A DNA stretch of 64,000 nucleotides, from contig NZ_JALDAX010000003.1 in NCBI RefSeq assembly GCF_022698145.1, positions 1-64,000 on the forward strand. Reading direction: 5' to 3'. The translations under genes and the position numbers were made by a program. This stretch comes from Streptomyces spinosisporus (lineage in GTDB: Bacteria > Actinomycetota > Actinomycetes > Streptomycetales > Streptomycetaceae). The notes under the pieces were generated by a model. It was given only the letters and a program-made list of their open reading frames with translations. It made no database searches and was not told where the DNA came from. Below are positions 24,790 through 33,670 of the stretch, piece after piece; position 1 is the stretch's first letter; every line of letters starts with the position of its first letter.

Positions 24790-25545
24790 ATGGAGATAGT
24801 CGGCAGGGGATTCCTGGCTGGGCATCTGGCGGCCCTCGCGGACCACCACCCGGACACGGTGGTGCTCGCCGCCGGCGTCTCGGCCGCCGGTGACATCGGG
24901 CCCGAGCAGTACACCCGCGAGTCCGTACGGCTGTACGAGACGCTGCGGTACTGCGAGCGGCACGGCAAGCGCCTGGTCTTCTTCTCCACCGCGTCCGCCG
25001 GCATGTACTCCGTGCCCGACGGCTCGCCCGGCCGCGAGGACGGGCCCGTCTACCCGGCGACCCCCTACGGCCGGCACAAGCTCTCCCTGGAGGCGGTGGT
25101 CAAGTCCTCCGACGTGGAGTACCTGATCCTCAGGCTGTCCCACGTGGTCGGCTTCCACCAGCCGCCCCACCAGCTCCTCCCCTCCCTGGTACGGCAGTTG
25201 AGCAGCGGTCGCCTCACGGTGTACCGCGGCGCGCGGCGCGACCTCGTCGACGTCGAGGACGTCGTCAAGATCGTGCACACGCTGCTCGTGGACGGCCGTA
25301 CCCGCGACGTCGTCAACGTGGCCTCCGGGTACGCCCCCGGCATCGAGGACGTCGTCGACCACATGGAGCACCTGCTGGGCACCAGCGCCGAGAAGACCTA
25401 CGTCCAGGCGTCCGGCGCCCAGCCGGTCTCCATCGCCAAGCTCTGCCGGCTCGTACCGACCGTGTACGGGCTCGGCTTCGGCCCCGACTACTACCGGGCC
25501 GTGCTCGACAAGTACGTGCACGCCTATGTGCAGCAGCCCGTCTGA
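24790..25545 (+). CDS. NAD-dependent epimerase/reductase, short extended-SDR
   Basis: A 251-residue protein with a compressed nucleotide site (GRGFLAG, residues 5-11), FFSTASAGMYS and the catalytic PYGRHK. It is about 60-80 residues shorter than most sugar epimerases; the usual first beta strand is almost at the start codon. I chose ATG 24790 because GAGGAG lies 12 bases upstream; a TTG at 24778 abuts that site and is too close. It may reduce or epimerise a dTDP-sugar or an acyl substrate. It is co-transcribed with the KAS III gene. Confidence 0.7.
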   Translation: MEIVGRGFLAGHLAALADHHPDTVVLAAGVSAAGDIGPEQYTRESVRLYETLRYCERHGKRLVFFSTASAGMYSVPDGSPGREDGPVYPATPYGRHKLSLEAVVKSSDVEYLILRLSHVVGFHQPPHQLLPSLVRQLSSGRLTVYRGARRDLVDVEDVVKIVHTLLVDGRTRDVVNVASGYAPGIEDVVDHMEHLLGTSAEKTYVQASGAQPVSIAKLCRLVPTVYGLGFGPDYYRAVLDKYVHAYVQQPV

Positions 25546-25599
25546 CCTTCACTCCCCACCAGTGATCACCGCAGTCCTCATCGAAAGGCACCCACACCC

Positions 25600-26271
25600 A
25601 TGACCGACCACGCTCCTGTCGTCGCCGTCGCCCGGTTCGTGCTCAAGGACAAGCACAAGGACAAGGGCGCCGAGTTCGAGGCGGCGTACCAGACGTACAA
25701 GGAGGCCGTCTCCCGGCGCGACGGCCTGCTGCGCACCGCACTGCTGCGCGGCATCTCCGCCCCGGACACCTTCGTCATCCTGACCTGGTGGCGGGACGCC
25801 GAGGCGCACCGCACCGTCGTCGGCGACTGGGAGTTCTTCACCGCCGTCAGCAGCCGGTTCGTCGCCCTGGCCGCCATCACCAGCGTGCACGGTCCGGTGC
25901 TCGCCGGCCGCAAGGACGCGGACGGGCTCGGCGGCGACCCGGTCCCGGCCGCCGACGCGGCGGTCGCGCTGACCTCCTTCACCCTGCGCGAGGGCGCCGA
26001 GCAGCAGGCGTTCGAGGCGGCCTTCCTCGGCCACGTCTCCTTCGTCAAGGGCCACGAGGGCTTCCTCGCCCACCAGTTGGTGCACTCCGACCGGGAGACC
26101 GGCTCCTACGTCAACATCGGCTGGTGGACCGGGCCGCAGGCCTACGCCCCCGTCGTCCAGAGCCCGGAGATGGCCGCCGACGCGCGGCGCATGGCGGAGC
26201 ACGCCGAGGTCGAGGGCGGTCTGTTCCGGGTGGTCGTGGACTCGGCCCGGGTGGACGCCCTGGCCGGCTGA
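25600..26271 (+). CDS. Two-domain antibiotic biosynthesis monooxygenase (ABM fold)
   Basis: A 223-residue protein made of two tandem ABM-like ferredoxin folds. The first half has VILTWWRDAEAH and the second YVNIGWWTGPQAYAPV, the Trp-rich strand typical of the fold. Relatives such as ActVA-Orf6 and TcmH oxidise anthrone-type carbons to quinones without cofactors. A second, related protein is encoded at 29561-30121, so the aglycone probably undergoes more than one such oxidation. It ends the rightward operon at a strong hairpin. Cyclase activity has been assigned to some relatives, so the role is tentative. Confidence 0.75.
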   Translation: MTDHAPVVAVARFVLKDKHKDKGAEFEAAYQTYKEAVSRRDGLLRTALLRGISAPDTFVILTWWRDAEAHRTVVGDWEFFTAVSSRFVALAAITSVHGPVLAGRKDADGLGGDPVPAADAAVALTSFTLREGAEQQAFEAAFLGHVSFVKGHEGFLAHQLVHSDRETGSYVNIGWWTGPQAYAPVVQSPEMAADARRMAEHAEVEGGLFRVVVDSARVDALAG

Positions 26272-26284
26272 ACCACCACCCGAA

Positions 26285-26314
26285 GGGGGCCGGGTCCGTC
26301 GGGACCCGGCCCCC
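26285..26314. terminator. Bidirectional hairpin terminator
   Basis: GGGGGCCGGGTCC and GGACCCGGCCCCC form a 13-bp stem around GTCG, followed by TCGTT. It separates the convergent monooxygenase operons. Confidence 0.85.
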
Positions 26315-26332
26315 TCGTTCGTGTCCGCCCGC

Positions 26333-27577
26333 TCAGGCGACGAAGAGCTCCTCCGCCACCCGGATCGACGGGTTGCCGTAGGCGATGGTCCGCAGGATCC
26401 TGCGGTACAGCGGTGTGTGCCGGACCACCGCGGCCAGCCGCGGCCGCACCTTCGTGGCGAACGCGCCCGTGGACAGCATCGCCTTGGACTGCATGCCCTG
26501 CAGCCGCATCATCGCCTCGATGTCCGGCGCCCGGGTCTCCTCGAAGCGGGAGAGGAACGCGGCGCTCGTGTCGCACAGGCGCACCGCCTCCACCAGGATC
26601 GGATGGAGCACGACCGCGTCCTGCACGGCCAGGTTGATGCCCTGCGCGCCGATCGGGCTGTGGGTGTGCGCGGCGTCACCGATGAGCACCAGGCCGTCGG
26701 TGGCCCAGCGTTCGGCGCGCCCGGAGAACACGTCGAGCAGACTGAGGTCGCGCAGCGAGGTGATCTGGTCGTCGATCAGCTCCGCGTACGCCGGAACGGC
26801 CTTCGCCAGCTGCTGCTTGACGTGTCCGAGGCCGCCCCGCACCACGGCCTGGTAGCCCTTGTGGGGCAGCGTCCAGCCGATCTGCACCCGGTCCGGCCAC
26901 GAGCCGTACACCAGCACCGGGCTGCTGCCGGAGCCGCGGAAGACCCGTATGTCGTGCCCGTCGGCGGCCCGGTCGCCGCGCAGCTTGAACCAGAGGACGT
27001 CCTGGTCGAACGCCTCGGTGCGGCCCGCCGCGATCCCGGCCAGCCGCCGCACCTTGGAGAACCGCCCGTCGGCGCCGACCACGACCGCGGCACGGCAGGT
27101 GTAGCCGTCGCCGGCGATCCCGGTGACCCGTCCGCGGTCGTCGCGCAGGAGGTCGGTGACCCGGCAGCCGTCGACGTACCGGAACGTGGTGAACTCGGCG
27201 CAGCTCAGCAGGAGTTGGGTGAGGAGGTGGGACTGCGGGATGGACAGCAGGTGGTTGTAGGGCGCGGGCAGTGAGCGGTAGTCGATGTCGAGCAGGACCC
27301 GGTCCTGTTCCATGAGCCGGAACCGGCGGTGCTCGTGGCAGCCGCGCTCCCGCGCCCCTTCGAGCACCCCCAGCCGGTCCAGGATGCGCATCGCTCCGGG
27401 CTGCAGGATCTCCCCGCGGAACTCCCGCTGGTGCGAGCGCGACTTCTCCACGACCGTCACCCGCAGGCCCGACCTGAGCAGCAGCAGCGCGAGCGTGAGC
27501 CCGGCCGGACCGGCGCCCACCACACAGACGTCGGTCTGCTCCTCCTCGACGGCGCCCTCGTGCACGTCCGCGGTCAT
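26333..27577 (-). CDS. FAD-dependent monooxygenase, short class
   Basis: A 414-residue flavoprotein with GAGPAGLTLA (FAD), REFRGEILQPGAMRILDRLG, VVGADGRFSKVRR (DG motif) and LIGDAAHTHSPIGAQGIN. It lacks the C-terminal thioredoxin-like domain of the larger hydroxylase at 5981. It would hydroxylate the aromatic aglycone with NAD(P)H and O2. The ATG overlaps the stop of the START-domain cyclase gene (ATGA). It is the last gene of the long leftward operon headed by the ketoreductase at 33467. The site of oxidation is unknown. Confidence 0.85.
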   Translation of the reverse strand: MTADVHEGAVEEEQTDVCVVGAGPAGLTLALLLLRSGLRVTVVEKSRSHQREFRGEILQPGAMRILDRLGVLEGARERGCHEHRRFRLMEQDRVLLDIDYRSLPAPYNHLLSIPQSHLLTQLLLSCAEFTTFRYVDGCRVTDLLRDDRGRVTGIAGDGYTCRAAVVVGADGRFSKVRRLAGIAAGRTEAFDQDVLWFKLRGDRAADGHDIRVFRGSGSSPVLVYGSWPDRVQIGWTLPHKGYQAVVRGGLGHVKQQLAKAVPAYAELIDDQITSLRDLSLLDVFSGRAERWATDGLVLIGDAAHTHSPIGAQGINLAVQDAVVLHPILVEAVRLCDTSAAFLSRFEETRAPDIEAMMRLQGMQSKAMLSTGAFATKVRPRLAAVVRHTPLYRRILRTIAYGNPSIRVAEELFVA

Positions 27578-28401
27578 CGGGCACCCGCCCGCGCCAGCGC
27601 GTCCCGCACGCCGGCCTCGGCGAGCGCCCGCACCTGCTCGTGCCCGTGCGTCGCGACCGCCAGGACATCGGCCGTCACCCGCACTCCGTCCGCCTCCTCG
27701 GCCAGCCGCCAGCGGGTGCGCAGCAGTTCGGCCGGCTCGGGCGGGGACAGCAGCTTCTGTACGACGACGCCGTCGCCGTGCACGATCTGCACCGTGGGCC
27801 CGGCCTCCGTCTCGCCGAACCAGGCGTCCCCGTTCCCGTCCCCGGCGGGCAGCGCCGCGAGCAGCCGCGCCCGTACGTCGGCGAACGAGCCCTGCGCGGT
27901 GTTGGACGCCTCGGCGCGGACGACGTCCGAGGTGAGGGCGGTAGCACTCTCCGTCTGCGCCTTCAGCGTCCGCATCTGCAGCGCACCGTGCCGGTCGAGC
28001 TCGCCCGCGGTGACGGCCGGGTCGGCGTCCGTGGTGAACCAGTGCCCCGACTCCACCCGGCACCCCCCGTCCTCACGCGACACGAAGTCCCAGGTCCCGC
28101 CCAACCGCTCGATCGGCCCGACCGAGCCCTGCTGCTCGAACACCATCCGGCGGGCCACCGGGTCCAGGGTGCGCTTCGACGTCCAGATCCGCAGACCCCC
28201 CTCCGGCCCGGGCCGCACGGCCCAGAACTTCACCTCGTCATCGGCCCCGTCCCGGGCAACGACCTCGGTGTGCGCGATCCACGGATACAACACCGGCCAG
28301 CCCACCACATCGGTCAACGCCCGGTAGACGACGTCGGCGGGGGCGTCGACATCAACGGCGGCGCTCGTGCGGTGGACCTGCCGGTCGGGTGCGGTGGTCA
28401 T
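27574..28401 (-). CDS. START/SRPBCC-domain polyketide cyclase
   Basis: A 275-residue protein with two SRPBCC-like halves. The N-terminal half begins HRTSAAVDVDAPADVVYRAL and contains WPVLYPWIAHTEVV, typical of aromatase/cyclases (TcmN, ActVII, OxyK). It is distantly similar to the other aromatase/cyclase in this operon, so the pathway has two. One would direct first-ring aromatisation and the other a later ring. The C-terminal half is less conserved. The start has AGAGGAA upstream. Confidence 0.78.
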   Translation of the reverse strand: MTTAPDRQVHRTSAAVDVDAPADVVYRALTDVVGWPVLYPWIAHTEVVARDGADDEVKFWAVRPGPEGGLRIWTSKRTLDPVARRMVFEQQGSVGPIERLGGTWDFVSREDGGCRVESGHWFTTDADPAVTAGELDRHGALQMRTLKAQTESATALTSDVVRAEASNTAQGSFADVRARLLAALPAGDGNGDAWFGETEAGPTVQIVHGDGVVVQKLLSPPEPAELLRTRWRLAEEADGVRVTADVLAVATHGHEQVRALAEAGVRDALARAGAR

Positions 28402-28524
28402 GGGGTTCCTCTCGAGTGGGGTGGGTTAGGGGGTTGTGCGTGAGGGGGTGGCGTCCTTGCCGGGTGTGCGGGTGGGCGCTGCGTGTCGGGTGGTGGCGGT
28501 CCCCCGGCGGGGGTGCTCTGCGGC

Positions 28525-29547
28525 TCAAGTGAGCGTCGGGTTGCGGGACTTCGCTCGGAGCATGCGGCTCAGGGTCAGGGCCGGGTCGTGGACCGTCACC
28601 GGGGTCAGGGCCTCGTCCACCTGGTGCAGGAGGGCGGGGTCGACGGGGGTGGTCAGGGCCGTCAGGTTGCGGGTGATCTGGGTGGGGGTCGAGGCCCCGA
28701 TGACGGCGGTGGTGACCGGTTCGTCGCGCAGGGTCCAGGCGAGGGCGAGTTGTGGCAGCGTGAGGCCCGCCTCGGTGGCCAGGTCTCCGGCGCGGGCTAC
28801 GGCGCTCAGCACCTCGTCCGAGAGGAAGTTCCAGCGCTGGATGGAGACGTCGCCCCCGCGCGCGGCCACCGCGCGCGAACCGGCCGGCGGGCGCTGCCCC
28901 GGCCGGTACTTGCCGGTGAGCACGCCCCCGGCCAGCGGGGACCACACCATCTGCCCGATGCCGAGCGCGGCGCACGCGGGCAGCACCTCGGCCTCGATCA
29001 CCCGCCACAGCAGGTTGTACTGCGGCTGGTTGGAGACCAGCGGCACCCCCAGCTCGCGGGCGAGCACGGCGGCCCGCTCGATCTCGTCCGCGGCCCACTC
29101 GGAGACGCCGACGCAGCGGACCTTCCCGGCGCGCACGGCGTCGGCGAAGGCCCGCATGGTCTCCTCCAGCGGGGTGGAGTCGTCGTAGAGATGTGCCTGG
29201 TAGAGGTCGATGTGGCCGGTGCCGAGCCGGCGCAGCGACGCGTCCAGGCTCGCGGCGATCCGCTCGCGGGACAGCGCGCCGGGGCCGGGCCCGCCGCCCC
29301 TGCCCACCTTGGTGCAGACGACGACGGAGTCCCGGTCCACGCCGGCGAGGGCCCGGCCGAGCAGTTCCTCGGCCCGGCCCTCCGCATAGGCGTCCGCGGT
29401 GTCGAAGGTGGTGATCCCGGCGTCCAGGGCGGCGCGCACACAGGCGAGCGCGGCGTCGTCGGCGAGCTGGTTGCCCGCGGTCAGCGAGTTCCCGAACGCG
29501 ACACGGCTGACCACCGGCCCGTTCGCGCCGAGTCGGCGGTACTGCAT
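28525..29547 (-). CDS. Aldo/keto reductase
   Basis: A 340-residue NADPH-dependent AKR. The catalytic set is visible: DTADAYAEGRAEELLG (Asp and Tyr), VVVCTKVGRG (Lys) and YQAHLYDD (His). Close functional analogues in antibiotic clusters include MtmW (side-chain ketoreduction) and EryBII-type 2,3-reductases acting on TDP-sugars. Both fit here, because the cluster makes deoxysugars and an aromatic polyketide. It lies 13 bases after the second ABM gene with AGGAGG before the ATG. Confidence 0.8.
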   Translation of the reverse strand: MQYRRLGANGPVVSRVAFGNSLTAGNQLADDAALACVRAALDAGITTFDTADAYAEGRAEELLGRALAGVDRDSVVVCTKVGRGGGPGPGALSRERIAASLDASLRRLGTGHIDLYQAHLYDDSTPLEETMRAFADAVRAGKVRCVGVSEWAADEIERAAVLARELGVPLVSNQPQYNLLWRVIEAEVLPACAALGIGQMVWSPLAGGVLTGKYRPGQRPPAGSRAVAARGGDVSIQRWNFLSDEVLSAVARAGDLATEAGLTLPQLALAWTLRDEPVTTAVIGASTPTQITRNLTALTTPVDPALLHQVDEALTPVTVHDPALTLSRMLRAKSRNPTLT

Positions 29548-29560
29548 GCGGTCCTCCTGT

Positions 29561-30121
29561 TCAGCCGGCGGGGGTGAGCTCGGCCCGGTTGCCCGCGATC
29601 GGCCGGGCCGGTACGGCGCGCTCCACGAGCGCGGCGCGGGCCGCGGCGGCCTGCTCGGCGGAGCGCCAGCGGGTCAGCGCGGTGAACCCGCCGGGGCGGG
29701 CGAACAGCGACTTGGCGACGTCGGCGGCGACGAAACCGTCGGCCTCGGCGTAACGCCGGTAGGCGCCCGGGTCGTTGTCGGTGAAGAACTCCACGACCAG
29801 GTGATCGCCCTCCCGCGCGGCAGCGGAGTCCAGGCGCAGCACGCCCATCGACGGGTCGGCGACCACGTCGACGATCTTGTGGAACTCCTCGGCGTGCTCC
29901 TTGAAGGTGTCGCTCGCGAGCACCGCCTGGAAGTCCTCGGGCTTCTCCCACCAGCCGAAGTTGACGTAGACCTCGGGCTGTTCGGTGGCGCGCACCGCCT
30001 GGTGGGCGACGAACCCGGGGCGGCTGCGCATCCACTGCACATGGGTCAGGAAGCGCTCCTCGAAGTCCCGCGCGTCGGCCGGGTTCTTGAGGGTGAAGGT
30101 GTTGATGACGGTGAAGCGCAT
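29561..30121 (-). CDS. Antibiotic biosynthesis monooxygenase (ABM fold), second copy
   Basis: A 186-residue protein. The first domain has FEERFLTHVQWMRSRPGFV and YVNFGWWEKPEDFQAV; the second half is a shorter, degenerate repeat with FARPGGFTALTRW. It belongs with cofactor-free anthrone oxidases such as ActVA-Orf6. It is clearly related to the 223-residue protein at 25600 (shared GWW motif and VNxGWW context). It lies between the acyl ligase and aldo/keto reductase genes in the polyketide tailoring operon. Confidence 0.77.
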   Translation of the reverse strand: MRFTVINTFTLKNPADARDFEERFLTHVQWMRSRPGFVAHQAVRATEQPEVYVNFGWWEKPEDFQAVLASDTFKEHAEEFHKIVDVVADPSMGVLRLDSAAAREGDHLVVEFFTDNDPGAYRRYAEADGFVAADVAKSLFARPGGFTALTRWRSAEQAAAARAALVERAVPARPIAGNRAELTPAG

Positions 30122-30154
30122 GAGGTTCTCCTCGGTTCTTGGGCGGGCCGGTGC

Positions 30155-31669
30155 TCAGACGGGCTGTCGGCTGGTCAACTGCTGGGCCAGCAGCCGCCGT
30201 TGGACCTTTCCGTTGCCGGAGCGCGGGATGGCGTCGAGCGTCACCGCGTCCCGGATGTGCTGGTAGTAGGGCAGTTCGTCGTTGACGGCGGCGATCACGT
30301 CCCGCAGGGTCGAGGGGTCCTCCAGCACGACCAGTGCTCCCGCGACCGCACCATGCTCGGCGTCGGGCAGCTCGACCACGACCGCGTCCCTGACGCCCGG
30401 CCGGCGCAGCAGCACCCGCTCCACGTCCGAGGGCGCGACCAGGAAGTTGTCGCACTTGAAGACGTCCTTGAGCCGGTCCACCAGGAACAGCCGCCCGTCC
30501 TCGTCGATCCGGCCCGCGTCCCCGGTGCTCAGCCAGCCGTCCGGCTCAAGACCGGTGCCGTCGGGCCCGCCGAGATAGCCCTGCATGACCTGCGGTCCGC
30601 GCAGCTGCACCTCGCCCACCGAACCGGCGGGCAGCACGGCACGGCTGTCGATGTCCACGATGCGGCACTCGGTCCCGGCGACCGGCTTCCCGACCGAGCC
30701 GTGCACCGGCCGCTCGGGGTCGTCGCTGTGCGTCAGGGGAGAGGTCTCGGCAAGTCCGTAGCCCTGGAAGACGGGAAGGGAGAACCTCTTCGAGAGCCTG
30801 CGGGCCGCCGCCACCGGCAGCCCCGAACCGCCGGACGCGATGCGCCGCAGGGTGCGTACCGAGATGCTGTCCAGGTCCGGGTCGGCGGCGAGCCGGGCCA
30901 GCCTGACCGGCAGGCTGTAGAGGATCGTCGCGCCGTGCCGGTTGGCGGTCATCAGTGCCGCGTACGGCTCCGGCGCGGCGCACAGCACCTGCGTGGCGCC
31001 CGCCGCGATCGCCGAGTTGAGGTGCATCGGGTGGTACGTCGGCAGGTGGTTCAGGGCGACGGTGTCCCCGTCGAGGCGGTGGGCGTCGGTGATCTGGGCC
31101 GCGTTGACGACGACATTGCGGTGACTGAGCCGCACCGCCTTCGGCCGGCCGGTGGTTCCGCTGGTGAACTGCAGCACGGCGGTGTCGCCGGGCCCGGTGG
31201 CCGGGTCGGCCGGGGCGCCGTCCCCCTCGGGCAGCGCGCCGATCCGCAGCACCGTACGCAGCGCCGGCAGCCGGTCCCGTACGTGCGCGAGCCGCTCCTC
31301 AAGAGCCGCGTCCACGACCGCGACGGTGGCCCCGCTCAGGGACAGCACATGCAGCAGGTCCTCCTCGCGCAGCAGCGGGTTGACGACGGCGGCCGTACGG
31401 CCCGCGCGCGCGACGGCGTAGTAGGCGACGGCGAAGTCCGGATGCAGCACGGACGCCACCGCCACCACCTCGCCGGCGCCGGTCAGGCCCTGCAGGGCGG
31501 CCGCCACCGAGGTGACCCGCGTGTCGAGGGCGGCGTAGTCCAGCTCCAGCGTGTCGGCGACGACCGCCCGCCGCCCGGGGTGCGCGGCGGCGGCCCGGGA
31601 CAGCAGCTGATCGATCCGGTCGGGCACGGAAAAGGGCAACTCCGCTATGGAGAGAGGCAGGTCAGCCAC
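30155..31669 (-). CDS. Acyl-CoA ligase of MtmL/PokL type
   Basis: A 504-residue adenylate-forming enzyme with [16 protein letters not shown] (P-loop), YGLAETSPLTH and STGDAGRIDEDGRLFL, plus the terminal Lys in RSGNGKVQRRLL. Ligases of this type sit among cyclase genes in mithramycin, polyketomycin and oxytetracycline clusters, where MtmL is needed for correct late ring closure although its substrate is unsettled. Here too it lies directly after the aromatase/cyclase gene and overlaps it by eight bases. The GTG start has GGAGG upstream. It is distinct from the adenylation enzyme at 11761. Confidence 0.82.
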   Translation of the reverse strand: MADLPLSIAELPFSVPDRIDQLLSRAAAAHPGRRAVVADTLELDYAALDTRVTSVAAALQGLTGAGEVVAVASVLHPDFAVAYYAVARAGRTAAVVNPLLREEDLLHVLSLSGATVAVVDAALEERLAHVRDRLPALRTVLRIGALPEGDGAPADPATGPGDTAVLQFTSGTTGRPKAVRLSHRNVVVNAAQITDAHRLDGDTVALNHLPTYHPMHLNSAIAAGATQVLCAAPEPYAALMTANRHGATILYSLPVRLARLAADPDLDSISVRTLRRIASGGSGLPVAAARRLSKRFSLPVFQGYGLAETSPLTHSDDPERPVHGSVGKPVAGTECRIVDIDSRAVLPAGSVGEVQLRGPQVMQGYLGGPDGTGLEPDGWLSTGDAGRIDEDGRLFLVDRLKDVFKCDNFLVAPSDVERVLLRRPGVRDAVVVELPDAEHGAVAGALVVLEDPSTLRDVIAAVNDELPYYQHIRDAVTLDAIPRSGNGKVQRRLLAQQLTSRQPV

Positions 31670-32609
31670 GGAGCGCCTCCGCGTGGGCCTTCGCCAGCTT
31701 CAGGGTCGAGGTGCTGTTGGTGCTGAGCGCCTTGTGCACGTACGCCCGCGCGTCGGCGACCGTCCTGCCCGCGCCGAGGATCGGCTCGACCGCGGACGGC
31801 TTGAGGGTGACCGTGTGCCGGGAGGTGACGGCGACGCCGCCCTCGACGGGCCGGATCGTCCAGCGGCCGGTGTGCGCGGTCATCAGGCCGGGCACGGTGG
31901 TCTGCTTGTAGACGATGCGGTCCGAACCGAAGACGACGCGCACCGACTCGGTGGTGTGCGTGGAGCCGTCGCGGGTGCGGGTGTCCATCGCCATGATCTG
32001 CACGCCCGGCTCGTCCTCGGTGAGGTCCAGGCGCGCCACGTGCGGCAGCCGCTCGGGCCACAGGTCGGCGCGGTTCAGGAAGTCGAAGACGTCGGCGCCG
32101 TCGGCGGCCATCTCCACGGTGTCGTCGAAGGTGAACACCAGCTGGTCCAACTCGCGGTGCTGCTCGGCGAGTTCCTTGATGTTGTTCAGCTCGGCGGCGC
32201 TGTTGCGGTCGACGGCCGCGGTGATCCAGGCGACGCCGTCCGGGTCGTCGTCGACGGCGGCGAAGTCGTGGTGGAGTTCGAGGAGCGAGGAGTTCTCGTC
32301 GACGGGGGAGACCACCCAGGTGCCGCCCATCGCGGCGACCGGCGGTGTGGAGACCTCCTGGCGGAACTCGACGCGCAGGGCGGCCGCGTCCAGGGTGCGG
32401 CGCGAAACCCACGTCTTCACCTCGCCGTTGGCGAAGGCCCAGATCTGGATGCGCTCGCTGGTCTCGTCCTGCTCCAGGTGCTCGACGTGCACATTGGGGG
32501 CGAAGTACTGCGGCCACATCGTGACGTCGGCGACGATGCCGTAGACGACCTCGGCGGGCGCGGCGACGGCGACGCTGTGCAGGGTGCGGTGCGGTGTGGT
32601 CACGGACAC
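31662..32609 (-). CDS. Two-domain aromatase/cyclase
   Basis: A 315-residue protein of two START domains, the usual size of ActVII/OxyK/MtmQ enzymes acting on C9-reduced polyketides. The first domain has PAEVVYGIVADVTMWPQYF and the second FDFLNRADLWPERLPHV. It closes and dehydrates the first ring after the ketoreductase. It is the second gene of the operon, downstream of that ketoreductase. A GTG at 32609 has AAAGGA upstream; another GTG two codons later is possible. Confidence 0.9.
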   Translation of the reverse strand: MSVTTPHRTLHSVAVAAPAEVVYGIVADVTMWPQYFAPNVHVEHLEQDETSERIQIWAFANGEVKTWVSRRTLDAAALRVEFRQEVSTPPVAAMGGTWVVSPVDENSSLLELHHDFAAVDDDPDGVAWITAAVDRNSAAELNNIKELAEQHRELDQLVFTFDDTVEMAADGADVFDFLNRADLWPERLPHVARLDLTEDEPGVQIMAMDTRTRDGSTHTTESVRVVFGSDRIVYKQTTVPGLMTAHTGRWTIRPVEGGVAVTSRHTVTLKPSAVEPILGAGRTVADARAYVHKALSTNSTSTLKLAKAHAEALRG

Positions 32610-32675
32610 GGGTGACGTCCTTTGCTGTGAGAGGCGTGCCGGTAAGAGGCGTTCCTGTGACAGGAGTTCGCGGGA

Positions 32676-33467
32676 TCAGAAGTTGCCGAGGCCGCCGCAG
32701 ACGTTGAGGGCCTGCGAGGTGATCGAGGCGGCGGTGTCGGAGGCCAGATAGCCGATCAGTCCGGCCACCTCCTCGGGCGTGGAGTAGCGGCCGAGCGGGA
32801 TCTTCGCCTGGAACTTCTGCAGGATGGCGTCCTCGGAGGTGTCGTACGCGGCGGCGTAACCGGCCCGCACGCGCTGCGCCATGGGCGTCTCGACATAGCC
32901 GGGGCAGACGGCGTTGACGGTGATCCCGGTCGGCGCCAGCTCGTTGCCCAGCGCCTTGGTGAAGCCGACCACGCCGTGCTTGGAGGCGGAGTACGGGGCG
33001 CCCAGGACGACGCCCTGCTTGCCCGCGGTGGAGGCGACGTTGATGACGCGGCCCCAGCCGCGCTCGCGCATGCCGCCCTTGTTCAGGACCTCGCGGGTGA
33101 GCAGGAACACCGAGGTGAGGTTGGTGGCGATGACGTCGTGCCACAGCTCGTCGTCGATGTCGGCGGTGACCCCGCCCCCGCTGCGGCCCGCGTTGTTGAC
33201 CAGCACGTCGACCCGCCCGAACGCCTCGACGGCGGCGGCGACCAGAGCCGTGACGGAGCCGGGGTCGCGCACGTCGGCGACGGTGCCGGCGGCCTCGTAC
33301 CCCTCCTCGCGCAGCTGCTTGACGGTCAGCTCCACGGACTCGGCGCCGCGCGCGCAGACGAACACGGCGTATCCGGCCCCGGCCAGGGTGCGGGCGGCCG
33401 CCAGGCCGATGCCGCTGGTGGCGCCGGTGATCAGGGCGGCCTTGCGGTCGCCGGACTGCTGTCCCAT
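32676..33467 (-). CDS. Polyketide C9-type ketoreductase (ActIII-like)
   Basis: A 263-residue SDR with TGATSGIG (14-21), NNAGRSGGG near 91, and the catalytic residues Asn116, Ser146, Tyr159 and Lys163. ActIII has 261 residues and a closely similar NNAGR-GGG region. It reduces the C9 keto group of the nascent octa- or decaketide on the ACP. It heads the long leftward tailoring operon (ketoreductase to FAD monooxygenase at 26333). A good ribosome site (GGAGAGAC) precedes the ATG. A candidate SARP site lies about 43 bp upstream. Confidence 0.93.
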   Translation of the reverse strand: MGQQSGDRKAALITGATSGIGLAAARTLAGAGYAVFVCARGAESVELTVKQLREEGYEAAGTVADVRDPGSVTALVAAAVEAFGRVDVLVNNAGRSGGGVTADIDDELWHDVIATNLTSVFLLTREVLNKGGMRERGWGRVINVASTAGKQGVVLGAPYSASKHGVVGFTKALGNELAPTGITVNAVCPGYVETPMAQRVRAGYAAAYDTSEDAILQKFQAKIPLGRYSTPEEVAGLIGYLASDTAASITSQALNVCGGLGNF

Positions 33468-33509
33468 GGGGTGTCTCTCCTCGGCCAGACGGTGTGGACG
33501 CGGCCCACC

Positions 33510-33541
33510 GTGCCGAGCCCCACTCGAAACCGTGTCGAGCA
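33510..33541. promoter_or_regulatory. Candidate SARP operator between the ketoreductase and SnoaL-like genes
   Basis: On the minus strand TCGACAC-GGTT-TCGAGTG-GGGC-TCGGCAC gives three heptamers at an 11-bp period ending about 43 bp before the ketoreductase ATG. Because TCGA is palindromic, the plus strand also reads CCGAGCC-CCAC-TCGAAAC-CGTG-TCGAGCA, about 130 bp before the SnoaL-like gene. This is the clearest such array in the window. Confidence 0.5.
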
Positions 33542-33670
33542 CGACTGGACGGCCGGGAACGTCGTGGGACCCACAATCCGGCGCCTCGGGGCTCCAGAAC
33601 CTCGCGACCGCACTTCGAGCCCGACCGGCCAGCGTGGAGGGGACACAAGGACTCATCCGAGAGGACCCGC

